A stretch of DNA of 64,000 nt, taken from assembly GCA_023405815.1 (NCBI GenBank), contig JAEXXM010000011.1:69715-133714 (forward strand). The letters run 5' to 3'. A program made the position numbers and the translations under genes. The first letter of the stretch is position 1. Each line of letters begins with the position of its first letter. The stretch is from Pseudomonadota bacterium. Its GTDB lineage: Bacteria > Pseudomonadota > Alphaproteobacteria > Rhizobiales > Hyphomicrobiaceae. The notes beneath the pieces were generated by a model. The model worked only from the letters and a program-made list of their open reading frames with translations. It ran no database searches and had not been told where the DNA came from. Shown one piece after another: positions 54,050 to 62,508 of this stretch.

Positions 54050-55960
54050 ATGGCACGCACATCGCCGCGGTCCGAGGCCCTTACGGTCCACCCCAAGGGT
54101 GGGCATGCCCGCTCGTCCCATAGGCTCCCGGCGTTCGTCTCCCCGCAATTGGCGACGCTGGTTGCCGAGCCACCCGAAGGCGATGGCTGGCTGCACGAGA
54201 TCAAGTATGACGGCTATCGCGCCATCGCCGCCGTGGCGGGAGGGCATTGCCGCATCTACACGCGTTCCGGACAGGATTGGACGGAGAAATTCGCTTCCAT
54301 CGCCGACGCGTTGCGCCGGCTGAAAGTCGGCAGCGCGCTGCTCGACGGGGAGATCGTGGCTCTGGACCAGCACGGCCGCTCGAGCTTCCAGCTCCTGCAG
54401 AGCAGCCTCAAGGAGGGGCACACCCCCCTCACCTACTACGTGTTCGATCTTCTCGAGCTGGATGGCCGCGATCTGCGCGACGAGCCCCTGAAACGGCGCA
54501 AGGAGATCCTGCGCAAGGTGCTGAAGGGAGCGCTTGATTCTGTTCGCTTCAGCGAGGATGTCGTCGGGCACGGCAGTCGGGTGTTTGCACACGCGTGCCG
54601 GATGGGGCTCGAAGGCATCGTCTCGAAGCAGGCGAACAAGTCGTACCAATCGCGGCGCACGCAAACGTGGCTCAAGTGCAAGTGCACGGGCGAAGAGGAA
54701 TTCGTCATCGGCGGCTACCGCAAGTCGGACAAGAAGGGACGGCCGTTCGCCTCGCTGCTGATCGGGGAGTTCGTCGGCGACAAGCTGCATTATCGCGGCC
54801 GCGTCGGAACCGGGTTCGACGCTGCGACATTGGACGACTTGAGCACCCAGTTTGCGAAGCTCGCGCGCAAGACGAGCCCGTTCGTCGATGCCCCGCGCGC
54901 CATCAGCCGCGACGCGGACTGGGTCGAGCCGCGTCTCGTCGCACAGGTTGCCTTCACCGAGCGGACGAACGACGGCATTTTGAGGCATCCGGCATTTCTC
55001 GGATTGCGAGGCGACAAGCCGGCAAGGGAAGTGCAGGCGCAGGCGGTGATGAGCATGGCTAGGAGCGCAGATCCAGACGACATCGCCGGTGTCCGGCTGA
55101 CGAACCCCGAGCGCGTGCTGTTCAGCGAAGCAGGGCTGACAAAGCTCGATCTCGCGCAGTACTACGTCGCCGTCAGCGGCCGCATGCTGCCATACGCCGG
55201 CGACCGCCCGATCAGCCTGGTGCGCTGCCCGAACGGGGAATCGGGCGAGCGCTTTTTCCAAAAGCACCACAAGAAGGGAATGCCGGCGGCGCTGAGGCCC
55301 GTTCCAATCATCGAGAACGACGGCGACGAGGCGGAGTACCTCATGGTCGACAGCGCGGCGGGGCTCGTGGGCGTAGCACAGATTGCAGGGCTCGAGATCC
55401 ATCCCTGGGGCGCGCGCATTGGCAATCTGGATCATCCCGAGCGCCTGATCTTCGACCTCGATCCCGACACCACGCTCGGCTTTGCCGACGTGTGCGAAGC
55501 CGCGCGCGACGTGCGCCGCCTGTTGCAGACCGCGGGGCTCGAGAGCTTCGCGCTCGTCACCGGGGGCAAGGGCATTCACGTCATCGCGCCACTCAGCGCC
55601 CGCCAGGACTGGGAGACAGTCAAGAGCTTCGCGCGCGGCGTCGCCGAGAAGCTTGCGGAGACGGAGCCGGAGCGGTTCGTCGCGACCATGTCGAAAGCGA
55701 AGCGGCGCGGGCGAATATTCATCGACTGGCTGCGCAACGAGCGCGGCGCTACGGCGATCGCGCCCTATTCGCCGCGCGCAAAGCCGGAGGCGAGCGTTGC
55801 GACCCCGGTGACGTGGGCCGAGCTGTCGCGCATCGAGGCAGCGAACGCGTTTACAATCCCCGCCGTCCTGCAGCGCATCAAGCGCAAGACGGACCCCTGG
55901 GTCGGCTACCAAAAGGCGAGCCAGAAGATCTCACGCGAAGCGCTCCGCTTCTTCACCTGA
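54050..55960 (+). CDS. ligD: ATP-dependent DNA ligase D (ligase and polymerase domains, no PE domain)
   Basis: 636 residues from ATG 54050 (AGGG eight bases before; ATG 54032 is an alternative). Ligase domain first: EIKYDGYRAI with the adenylated Lys52, LLDGEIVALD, EGIVSKQ, TWLKCKC; an OB fold follows. The primase-polymerase domain from about 345 shows ERVLFSEAGLTKLDLAQYY, LIFDLDPD (metal-binding Asp pair) and VTGGKGIHVIAPL. This is the LIG-POL order of Pseudomonas LigD without the N-terminal 3'-phosphoesterase. Acts in non-homologous end joining with Ku; no Ku gene lies within the window. Its last 30 bp overlap the converging GT2 gene. Confidence 0.95.
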   Translation: MARTSPRSEALTVHPKGGHARSSHRLPAFVSPQLATLVAEPPEGDGWLHEIKYDGYRAIAAVAGGHCRIYTRSGQDWTEKFASIADALRRLKVGSALLDGEIVALDQHGRSSFQLLQSSLKEGHTPLTYYVFDLLELDGRDLRDEPLKRRKEILRKVLKGALDSVRFSEDVVGHGSRVFAHACRMGLEGIVSKQANKSYQSRRTQTWLKCKCTGEEEFVIGGYRKSDKKGRPFASLLIGEFVGDKLHYRGRVGTGFDAATLDDLSTQFAKLARKTSPFVDAPRAISRDADWVEPRLVAQVAFTERTNDGILRHPAFLGLRGDKPAREVQAQAVMSMARSADPDDIAGVRLTNPERVLFSEAGLTKLDLAQYYVAVSGRMLPYAGDRPISLVRCPNGESGERFFQKHHKKGMPAALRPVPIIENDGDEAEYLMVDSAAGLVGVAQIAGLEIHPWGARIGNLDHPERLIFDLDPDTTLGFADVCEAARDVRRLLQTAGLESFALVTGGKGIHVIAPLSARQDWETVKSFARGVAEKLAETEPERFVATMSKAKRRGRIFIDWLRNERGATAIAPYSPRAKPEASVATPVTWAELSRIEAANAFTIPAVLQRIKRKTDPWVGYQKASQKISREALRFFT

Positions 55961-57469
55961 GCTCTGCCGGACCGCCTCGGCGCTCGTGCGGCCGGTGTGC
56001 TCGGTCTTCTCCCAATGGAACGGCGCCCAAATCAGCTGCCACAGGGCACGGTAGGCGGCGAACGAGATCGCCAGCCAATAGAACGGCATCATCATGGCAT
56101 TGGCGGCGAGGCCGGGACGACCGCGGCGGGCGGAGGCGACGGTACCGAGGGCGATGGCGCTGACATAGCCGGCGATCAGATTGACGATACCGATGGCGAG
56201 CAGCCATTGGCCGAACATGCTTTCGGGAACCGCGAGCAACCGCCCCTGCCAAGCACCCACGGCGATGAGCACGTAGAACCACGGGTGCACGAGGCAGGAG
56301 AGGATCATCCCGCCCATCAACACCTGGAAACCGATGAACCGGCGCGCGCCGAACTCATTCCAAAGCCGGCGCGGATGGCGCATGTGGACGAGGTAGGTCT
56401 GCATCCAGCCTTTGAGCCATCGCGTCCGCTGCCCCTTCCAGACACCGAACGTGGGCGGCGCCTCCTCCCAGGTGGTGGAGGCAAGAACGCCGACGTGCCA
56501 GCCGCGACGCGCAAGACGGATGCCGAGATCTGCGTCCTCGGTCACGTTGTAGGGGTCCCATCCCCCGACGGCGTCGAGCACGGCGCGTGGAAAGTGGTTC
56601 GACGTGCCTCCAAGCGGCACGGGTAGCTGCAGGCGCTCCAGCGTCGGCAGGATGCAGTCGAACAGCACCGTGTACTCGATCGCGAACTGGCGCGTGAACC
56701 AGCTCGCATCCGAGTTGTAGATGTTGAGCTGGGCCTGGAGGCAGCCTATGTGGGGGGCGCCGGCTTTCAGCACTGCGAGGGCGCGGCGCAACTGGTCCGG
56801 CTCGGGCGCGTCCTCGGCATCGTAAACGACCACAAACTCGCCGACGGCGAACTGCAAAGCATACTGAATGGCGCGGGGCTTGGTGCGCGGCGCACCGTCG
56901 GGGACCACGAGCACGCGCATGTGCGGATCGACGATTGCGCCGCGCAACGCATCCTGGGTCTCGCGATCGACATCCTCGACGATCAGGATGATCTCGAGCC
57001 GCTCGGTCGGGTAGTCGAGCTCACGCAGCGCCGCCAGCAGCTGGCGAACGACCTTTGCCTCGCGGAACAAGGGCACCAGTACCGTGTAGACGGGGAATTC
57101 GTTGTGGTCCGAGATCGCCTTTTCCGGTGCGGCGGCCGCGGAGAACTGAAATTGCCAGAGGGCGACGGTGCGCAGAGCCACGACGCAGAGGAACGGGAAA
57201 GCCATGAGGGCGAGCAGGACGACGAGTGCCGTCTCCGGCAGCAGCGCAAATCCGGCAAGCAACGCGATGAGCGCGGCGGCAAGGGCCCGGCCCTGCCACG
57301 GCCAAAGGCCGGAGGCGGCCGAACACTCGGGCGTGCGGACCAATAGGCCGCCCACGGCCTCGGCCAGCTTGCGATCGGTCAGATCGCGCTCCGCGTCGGG
57401 CGCCGTCTCGATCGGCTCCCCGACGGCGGGCTCAGACGCACCCGGCTCGGTTCTTCGAATACTCTCCAC
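55931..57469 (-). CDS. Family 2 processive-type glycosyltransferase, membrane protein
   Basis: 512 residues. Two helices around 60-105, a GT-A domain, then about three helices near the C-terminus. Motifs: LVPLFREAKVVRQLL, VVYDAEDAPEPDQLRRA (Asp pair), TEDADLGIRLARRGW (general base), and QRTRWLKG (Q-x-x-R-W), as in cellulose-synthase-like enzymes. It probably builds a surface polysaccharide from a nucleotide sugar; no other polysaccharide genes are near, so the product is unknown. Its end overlaps ligD by 30 bp on the opposite strand. Confidence 0.9.
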   Translation of the reverse strand: MESIRRTEPGASEPAVGEPIETAPDAERDLTDRKLAEAVGGLLVRTPECSAASGLWPWQGRALAAALIALLAGFALLPETALVVLLALMAFPFLCVVALRTVALWQFQFSAAAAPEKAISDHNEFPVYTVLVPLFREAKVVRQLLAALRELDYPTERLEIILIVEDVDRETQDALRGAIVDPHMRVLVVPDGAPRTKPRAIQYALQFAVGEFVVVYDAEDAPEPDQLRRALAVLKAGAPHIGCLQAQLNIYNSDASWFTRQFAIEYTVLFDCILPTLERLQLPVPLGGTSNHFPRAVLDAVGGWDPYNVTEDADLGIRLARRGWHVGVLASTTWEEAPPTFGVWKGQRTRWLKGWMQTYLVHMRHPRRLWNEFGARRFIGFQVLMGGMILSCLVHPWFYVLIAVGAWQGRLLAVPESMFGQWLLAIGIVNLIAGYVSAIALGTVASARRGRPGLAANAMMMPFYWLAISFAAYRALWQLIWAPFHWEKTEHTGRTSAEAVRQSSGEEAERFA

Positions 57470-57568
57470 GCGGGCCCTCCCCCCGGTGGGCCGACGATGA
57501 TCTTGCCATAGTGTTGCGTTTCACCATAGTGGGCGACGTTGCTCCCCGCTTCGCGGATTCGACCGGCT

Positions 57569-58444
57569 ATGCGCCTTCAAAATTCGACCCTCGGCTCGTC
57601 TATCTCGTGGCGCCGCCTGGCGACCGCGCTGCTCGCACTGCTGGCAGTGGCGGCATGGGCGCCCACCGTCTCGCTCGCGCAGGAGGCGACGGGGGAGGAC
57701 GTGCCGACTCCGGCGCAGGCCGATGCCGAGGAGCCTTCGCGGCGCGTCGTGGTGCGCTTCCTGACGGAAGCCGACTTCCCGCCCTTCAACTTCTACGACG
57801 AGGACGGCACGCTCGTCGGCCTCAACGTGGACCTCGCGCGCGCCATCTGCACCGAGCTCAACACCGCTTGCGACATCAAGGTGCGTCCGTGGGGAGAGCT
57901 GCTCCTGGCTTTGCGCCGCGGCGAGGCAGATGCCGTCATTGCCGCGCATGCGGTCACGCCACAGACGCTGGCCGAGGTCGATTTCACCGACAGGTATTTC
58001 CAGACTCCCGGGCGCTTTGCCGCCCGGCGCGGCGGCGAGCAGGTGGAAATCACGCCAGAGGCGCTGGAGAGCAAGCGCATCGGCGTCGCCAAAGGCTCGC
58101 CGCACGAAGCGTTCCTGCGCACCTTCTTCCGCTCGAGCGCCATCCAGGCCTACGAAAGCCCGGATCTCGCGCGCGATGCGCTCATCCAGGGGCAAGTCGA
58201 CTACATCTTCGATGACGGCATCGGGCTCGTGTTCTGGCTGCACGGCACGGCCTCGAAGCGCTGTTGCGAGCTGAAGGGAGGCCCTTACCTCGAGCCGAAG
58301 TATTTCGGCGACGGCATCGCCATCGCGGTTCCGAAAACGGATTCGCAGATCAGGACGCTGCTCAACGGTGCGCTCGCCAAGCTGCGGTCAAATGGTCGCC
58401 TCGATGAGCTGGTCGAGCGCTATTTTCCGGTCAAAGTCTATTAA
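57569..58444 (+). CDS. Periplasmic amino-acid-type solute-binding protein (SBP_bac_3)
   Basis: 291 residues from ATG 57569. Signal peptide with a long basic n-region to about residue 38 (cleavage after SLA). Type: VRFLTEADFPPFNFYDEDGTLVGLNVDLARAI is the first-lobe signature, followed by GRRGEADAVIAAHA-like ALRRGEADAVIAA, RIGVAKGSPHEAFL, and ALAKLRSNGRLDELVERYFP at the end. No permease or ATPase gene lies beside it, so it is either an orphan binding subunit or a sensory protein. Ligand unknown. Confidence 0.87.
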   Translation: MRLQNSTLGSSISWRRLATALLALLAVAAWAPTVSLAQEATGEDVPTPAQADAEEPSRRVVVRFLTEADFPPFNFYDEDGTLVGLNVDLARAICTELNTACDIKVRPWGELLLALRRGEADAVIAAHAVTPQTLAEVDFTDRYFQTPGRFAARRGGEQVEITPEALESKRIGVAKGSPHEAFLRTFFRSSAIQAYESPDLARDALIQGQVDYIFDDGIGLVFWLHGTASKRCCELKGGPYLEPKYFGDGIAIAVPKTDSQIRTLLNGALAKLRSNGRLDELVERYFPVKVY

Positions 58445-58600
58445 ACAGGCAGTTTCGACGCCCTAGCGTCACCCTGGCGCCACCTGTTAACCACGATTGC
58501 CCTCGTCCGCAGGGCGATTGTCACAATACTGCAAACTGAATCCGGTCATTGAAGCCCAGACCGAGCGACGAGGAGTTCTTTTCTCCTCAAAGGGATGGGC

Positions 58601-59392
58601 ATGATGCACTACCGCACGCTTTTCATCTCCGACGTCCATCTCGGGACGAGAGCATCGCAGGCCGAGCAGCTCATCGATTTCCTGAGAGAGGCGGAGGCAG
58701 ACACCATTTACCTCGTCGGCGACATCGTCGACTTCTGGCGCATCCGTCGCGGCGCGATCTGGCCGCAGGCACACAACGACGTCTTGCAGAAGCTGCTGCG
58801 CAAAGTGCGCAAGGGCGCGCGCGTCATCTTCATTCCCGGCAACCACGACGAAGGTCTGCGCCAATACTGCGGCCAGCACTTCGGCGGCATCGAGATCGAG
58901 CACCAGGCCGTTCACACGACGGCCGACGGCAAGCGCTACCTCGTCATCCATGGCGATGAGTTCGACGTAGTCGTGCGCTACGCCCGCTGGCTCGCGTTCC
59001 TCGGCGATCGCGGCTACGAGCTGGCGCTGTGGATGAACCATCCGCTGAACTTCATCCGGCGCCGCTTCGGCCTCGGCTACTGGTCCTTGTCGGCGCACCT
59101 CAAGCTTCGCGTGAAGACGGCAGTCAACTTCATCGGCGAGTTCGAGAAGTCGCTGTCGGACGAAGCGCGCCGCAACGAGGTCGACGGCGTGATCTGCGGG
59201 CATATCCACCACGCCGCCTCGCGGGAGATGGATGGAGTCCATTATCTCAACTGCGGCGACTGGGTGGAGAGCTGCACGGCGATCGGTGAGCACGCCGACG
59301 GCTCGTTCGAGCTGATCCGCTGGCACGACGTCGTCAAAGAGCGCGAGCGCAAGACGGCTACGAAGCTCGCCGAAGCGCTCCAGGTTGCATGA
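58601..59392 (+). CDS. Metallophosphoesterase, LpxH/UDP-2,3-diacylglucosamine diphosphatase-like
   Basis: 263 residues from ATG 58601, six bases past AAAGGG; ATGs at 58595 and 58604 are alternatives. Calcineurin-like metal motifs DVHLG, GDIVDFWRI, GNHDE, HGDEFD, GHIHHA. The overall match is to the LpxH-type branch. Lipid A diphosphatase is possible, but many alphaproteobacteria use LpxI for that and carry this branch beside a GT4, as here (4-bp overlap), so a role in glycolipid synthesis is as likely. Confidence 0.85.
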   Translation: MMHYRTLFISDVHLGTRASQAEQLIDFLREAEADTIYLVGDIVDFWRIRRGAIWPQAHNDVLQKLLRKVRKGARVIFIPGNHDEGLRQYCGQHFGGIEIEHQAVHTTADGKRYLVIHGDEFDVVVRYARWLAFLGDRGYELALWMNHPLNFIRRRFGLGYWSLSAHLKLRVKTAVNFIGEFEKSLSDEARRNEVDGVICGHIHHAASREMDGVHYLNCGDWVESCTAIGEHADGSFELIRWHDVVKERERKTATKLAEALQVA

Positions 59393-60465
59393 TGCGAATC
59401 CTCGTCGCGTCGGACGCTTGGCACCCCCAGGTGAACGGCGTTGTGCGGACCTACGAGCGGCTCTCGATCGAGCTCGCCGCTCTCGGCGTCGACATGACGG
59501 TTCTGGCGCCGCACGAGTTCCGCACACTGCCGTGCCCGACCTACCCGGAAATCCGCTTGGCGCTGCCGGGCCTCGCCCGCGTTGCGCGGCACTTTCAGTC
59601 GGCGAAGCCGGACGCCGTGCACATCGCCACCGAGGGGCCGATCGGCTGGATGGCGCGGCGCTATTGCCGCACGCGCGGCATACGTTTCACGACCAGCTTC
59701 CACACGCGTTTCCCGGAGTACCTGAGCCAACGCTTCGCCATTCCGACGCCATGGACCGTAGCTGCTCTGCGGCGCTTCCATAACGCCGGCGCAGGCCTGA
59801 TGGTGGCGACGCCTTCGCTCGGGCGCGAGCTCGAGGGGCTCGGCTTCGAGCGTGTGCTGCCGTGGACGCGCGGCATCGACACGGAGCTATTCCACCCGCG
59901 ACCGGTGCGCTTGTTCGGCGAAGGGCCGGTATTCCTCTATGTGGGCCGCATCGCCTCAGAGAAGAACATCGAGGGCTTCCTCGACTTGCAGCTGCCGGGC
60001 CGCAAGGTGGTCGTGGGAGCTGGTCCGCTGCTCGACGAGCTGCGGGCGAGATACCCCGACGTGCTGTTCGTCGGCAAGAAGACAGGCGAGGCGCTGGCCG
60101 AGTGCTACGCGTCGGCCGACGTGTTCGTGTTCCCGAGCCGCACCGACACGTTCGGCATGGTGCTCCTGGAAGCAATGGCTTCGGGCGTGCCGGTGGCGGC
60201 CCTGCCGGTGTGCGGCCCGCAGGATGTGGTAACCGATGGTGTCACGGGCGTCCTTTCCAACGACCTGCGCCAGGCGGCGCTCTCCGCTCTGACGCTCGAT
60301 CGCAGGCGCGTCAGCGCGAAGGCGGCGGAGTACAGTTGGGAGTATGCAGCCCGGCTGTTCCTCGCCAACATCACAGGCGCCTGCCTCAACGGGCCGCAGC
60401 GCGTTCAGGCAACCCGCAAGATGCCACTCGCGAAGACCGTGCGTCCGCCGCAGGCACGCGTTTGA
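59389..60465 (+). CDS. Glycosyltransferase family 4 (GT-B), mannosyl/glycosyl-diacylglycerol type
   Basis: 358 residues, starting in the stop of the phosphoesterase gene (ATGA). GT-B fold: VASDAWHPQVNGVVRTYERL at the N-terminus, FTTSFHTRFPEYL, RGIDTELFHP, FLYVGRIASEKNIEGFL (nucleotide-sugar binding), and FPSRTDTFGMVLLEAMASGVPVAA with the E-x(7)-E motif. Closest by eye to PimB/Agt-like enzymes adding a sugar to diacylglycerol. Product unproven. Confidence 0.9.
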   Translation: MMRILVASDAWHPQVNGVVRTYERLSIELAALGVDMTVLAPHEFRTLPCPTYPEIRLALPGLARVARHFQSAKPDAVHIATEGPIGWMARRYCRTRGIRFTTSFHTRFPEYLSQRFAIPTPWTVAALRRFHNAGAGLMVATPSLGRELEGLGFERVLPWTRGIDTELFHPRPVRLFGEGPVFLYVGRIASEKNIEGFLDLQLPGRKVVVGAGPLLDELRARYPDVLFVGKKTGEALAECYASADVFVFPSRTDTFGMVLLEAMASGVPVAALPVCGPQDVVTDGVTGVLSNDLRQAALSALTLDRRRVSAKAAEYSWEYAARLFLANITGACLNGPQRVQATRKMPLAKTVRPPQARV

Positions 60466-60522
60466 GCCGACTGACACGAGGGGACGGAAGCTTTGTATGC
60501 CGCCTCGTCGCGCGAGTGATGG

Positions 60523-60577
60523 CCGCGCCTAGGGCGCGGGGCCTCTTGGGCCCTAGCCCCTTCGCGGCCAGGAGAGA
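60523..60577. repeat. Palindromic repeat family 2, copy 4 (divergent)
   Basis: CGCGCC-TA-GGGCGCG, then GGGCCT-CTT-GGGCCC, then TAGCCCC-TTCG-CGGCCAGGAGAG. It keeps the TTCG loop and the CCAAGAG-like tail but its stems differ. Located after the GT4 gene. Confidence 0.45.
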
Positions 60578-60637
60578 TTCTACTCCGGCCGCAAATGTGG
60601 ATGCGACTGCGCTGGTCGCGGAAAACGCAGCAATAGA

Positions 60638-60868
60638 CTAGTCGCGCGAAGAGGTGCGCTCGTCGTCGGCCTCGCGCTTTTCCTCGGCGAACTCGGCCTC
60701 GAGAGCCTTTTCCATGGCGACGAGGTCCTGCGGCAGCGGCATGCCGTAGGCCTTCAGCTCGTTGAGCTTCTCCATCAGCTGCAGGTAGAGCTCGTGCTTG
60801 TCGGTCGGCTCGTTTTGCATCCGCGTCATCAGGATGCCGAGCTCTGCCTTGACGTCATCGAATGCCAT
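60638..60868 (-). CDS. Small conserved acidic protein of unknown function
   Basis: 76 residues, no membrane segment, highly helical (VKAELGILMTRMQNEPTDKHEL, LYLQLMEKLNELKAYGMPLPQDL, LVAMEKALEAEFAEEK). The MPLPxDL stretch and the length recall a small rhizobial protein family seen in this neighbourhood. No function can be named. Confidence 0.7.
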   Translation of the reverse strand: MAFDDVKAELGILMTRMQNEPTDKHELYLQLMEKLNELKAYGMPLPQDLVAMEKALEAEFAEEKREADDERTSSRD

Positions 60869-60931
60869 GCCGTTCCTCGCTTGTTTCGGCCTCGCGGGTT
60901 TCCATTACCCTATATGGCTACTGGTTACCGA

Positions 60932-61678
60932 CTACTCCACGGGAAAGTCGAAATAGGTTTCCGGGTAGGGCTCTCCGCGCAGGGTGTAATGCCACCACTC
61001 GCTGGGATTGTTGTAGAAGCCGCAGCCGCGCATGGCACTCCGCAGCAGCGACCTGTGCTCACGCTGCTTCTCGCTCACCCTGGGGGTCAAGGTATGGGAC
61101 AGGGCGGAGAAACAATCGAAGCCGGTTCCCATGTCGGCGCTGCCATCGTCGGTGCGGGTGCCAGCTTTTGAATCGCAGGCACGGACGTCGACTGTCGCCG
61201 GATCGAATGCGGCAGCCTTCTTCTCCATCGGAACGATGGTGAGGTCGAGCGTACTGCCGCGGCTGTGGCCGGAGCGCGAGGCGATGTAGTTGTCGCGGAA
61301 GAGGTTGCGCTTATCGACTTCGGGATAAAACTCAGACTTCATCTTCTGGTCGCGCAGGTTGCGGCCCCAGGCGACGAAGGCATTCACCGCGCGCTGTGGG
61401 CGATAGCAGTCGTAGACCTTGAGCACGAAGCCGCGTCCGCGCAGATCATCGGCTGCGCACTGCAGCGCCTTGGCGGCCGGGCGGGTCAACAGGCAGCGGG
61501 GCGCGTTATAGCCGGGGATGGGTCGCCCGACGAAATTGTGCGCCGTCGTATAGCGCATCTCGACGATGACATCGGGGATCATCGTCTTGACATCGACGAA
61601 GCCGCGCGGCGGGTCGCCGGCGTGCGCGGAGGCGAGCCCTCCGACCAAAAGACAAAGGGCTCCGAGGGGGCGTCGCAT
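60932..61678 (-). CDS. D-alanyl-D-alanine dipeptidase (VanX/DdpX, M15D)
   Basis: 248 residues with a signal peptide to about residue 20 (cleavage after AHA). Zinc motifs are S-G-H-S-R-G-S-T-L-D near 135 (SxHxxGxAxD) and EWWHYT near the C-terminus (Glu base and His). YDCYRPQRAVNAFVAW carries the VanX Arg. It cleaves D-Ala-D-Ala; as an exported form it more likely recycles wall dipeptides than gives vancomycin resistance. It begins 9 bp after the next gene's end in the apparent dnaX operon. Confidence 0.9.
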   Translation of the reverse strand: MRRPLGALCLLVGGLASAHAGDPPRGFVDVKTMIPDVIVEMRYTTAHNFVGRPIPGYNAPRCLLTRPAAKALQCAADDLRGRGFVLKVYDCYRPQRAVNAFVAWGRNLRDQKMKSEFYPEVDKRNLFRDNYIASRSGHSRGSTLDLTIVPMEKKAAAFDPATVDVRACDSKAGTRTDDGSADMGTGFDCFSALSHTLTPRVSEKQREHRSLLRSAMRGCGFYNNPSEWWHYTLRGEPYPETYFDFPVE

Positions 61679-61687
61679 GCTCGCTGC

Positions 61688-62155
61688 TCAGGTCTTCTGA
61701 TAGGTGCCCATTAGCTGCGCCTCGGCCAGCACGTGTCCCTGCATGGCCTTCAGCACGGCGTCCTTGGTGGGCTTGTCCAACCCCGCCAGCTTGGTGTCTA
61801 GAGCATAGAGCTTGAAGAAGTAGCGGTGGCGGCCGATGGGCGGGCACGGACCGCCATAGCCGGTGCGCTTCCAGTCGTTGGTGCCGTCCTTGGTGCCGGC
61901 AGGAAACGACTTGATGCCCTCGTCGAAGCCCTTGGTGTCCGGCGGCAGGTCATAAAGAACCCAATGCACGTAAGTCATCTTCGGCGCCTTTGGGTCTGGC
62001 GCGTCGGGATCATCGACGATCAAGACGAGGCTCTTGGCCTCGGCGGGCACGCCGGAGAAAACGATTGGCGGCGAGACATCTGCACCCTGGCACGTGTATT
62101 TGGCGGGTATCTCCCCGCCATCATCGAACACCGGCGATGAAATCTTCAGAGCCAT
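61688..62155 (-). CDS. YbhB/YbcL (PEBP/Raf kinase inhibitor-like) protein
   Basis: 155 residues without a signal peptide. The PEBP core is plain: FDDGGEIPAKYTCQGADVSPP, LIVDDPDAPDP, HWVLYDLPP, GYGGPCPPIGRHRYFFKLYALD. These proteins bind small anionic groups; the physiological ligand in bacteria is unknown. Between ybaB (8 bp) and the dipeptidase (9 bp), so probably in the same transcript. Confidence 0.94.
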   Translation of the reverse strand: MALKISSPVFDDGGEIPAKYTCQGADVSPPIVFSGVPAEAKSLVLIVDDPDAPDPKAPKMTYVHWVLYDLPPDTKGFDEGIKSFPAGTKDGTNDWKRTGYGGPCPPIGRHRYFFKLYALDTKLAGLDKPTKDAVLKAMQGHVLAEAQLMGTYQKT

Positions 62156-62163
62156 GGCGCGCC

Positions 62164-62484
62164 TCAGAACAGCTTGAGGCCGGGCGGCAGCGGGAGGCCG
62201 CCGGCCATTTCCTGCATCTTCGCCTGCAGCTTGGCGTCGAGCTTGGCCTTGGCGTCGGCAGATGCGGCGACGATCAGGTCCTCGAGTATCTCTACCTCCT
62301 CGGGCTTGGCGAGGCTCGGATCGATGCGCACTTTCTTGACGTCGCCCTTGCCGCTTAGCGTGACCTTGACGAGGCCGCCCCCCGACTGGCCGTCGATCTC
62401 CAGAGCGGCGAGCTCCTCCTGCATCTGCTGCACGCGAGCCTGCATCTGGCCCACCTGCTTCATCATGCCCATCACGTCTTTCAT
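62164..62484 (-). CDS. YbaB/EbfC nucleoid-associated protein
   Basis: 106 residues. MKQVGQMQARVQQMQEELAALE helix at the start, then GLVKVTLSGKGDVKKVRIDPSL and LEDLIVAASADAKAKLDAKL, all typical. Dimeric DNA-binding protein; conserved directly after dnaX, as here with a 24-bp gap. recR, the usual third gene, is not next. Confidence 0.95.
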   Translation of the reverse strand: MKDVMGMMKQVGQMQARVQQMQEELAALEIDGQSGGGLVKVTLSGKGDVKKVRIDPSLAKPEEVEILEDLIVAASADAKAKLDAKLQAKMQEMAGGLPLPPGLKLF

Positions 62485-62508
62485 TCGCTCGTGCCTCCAG
62501 GTCTGGCG

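Noticed and set aside
53705..55912. A 735-codon open frame antisense to ligD
   Set aside because: It mirrors ligD codons; no signal, domain or ribosome-binding site; it would overlap the receiver gene as well.
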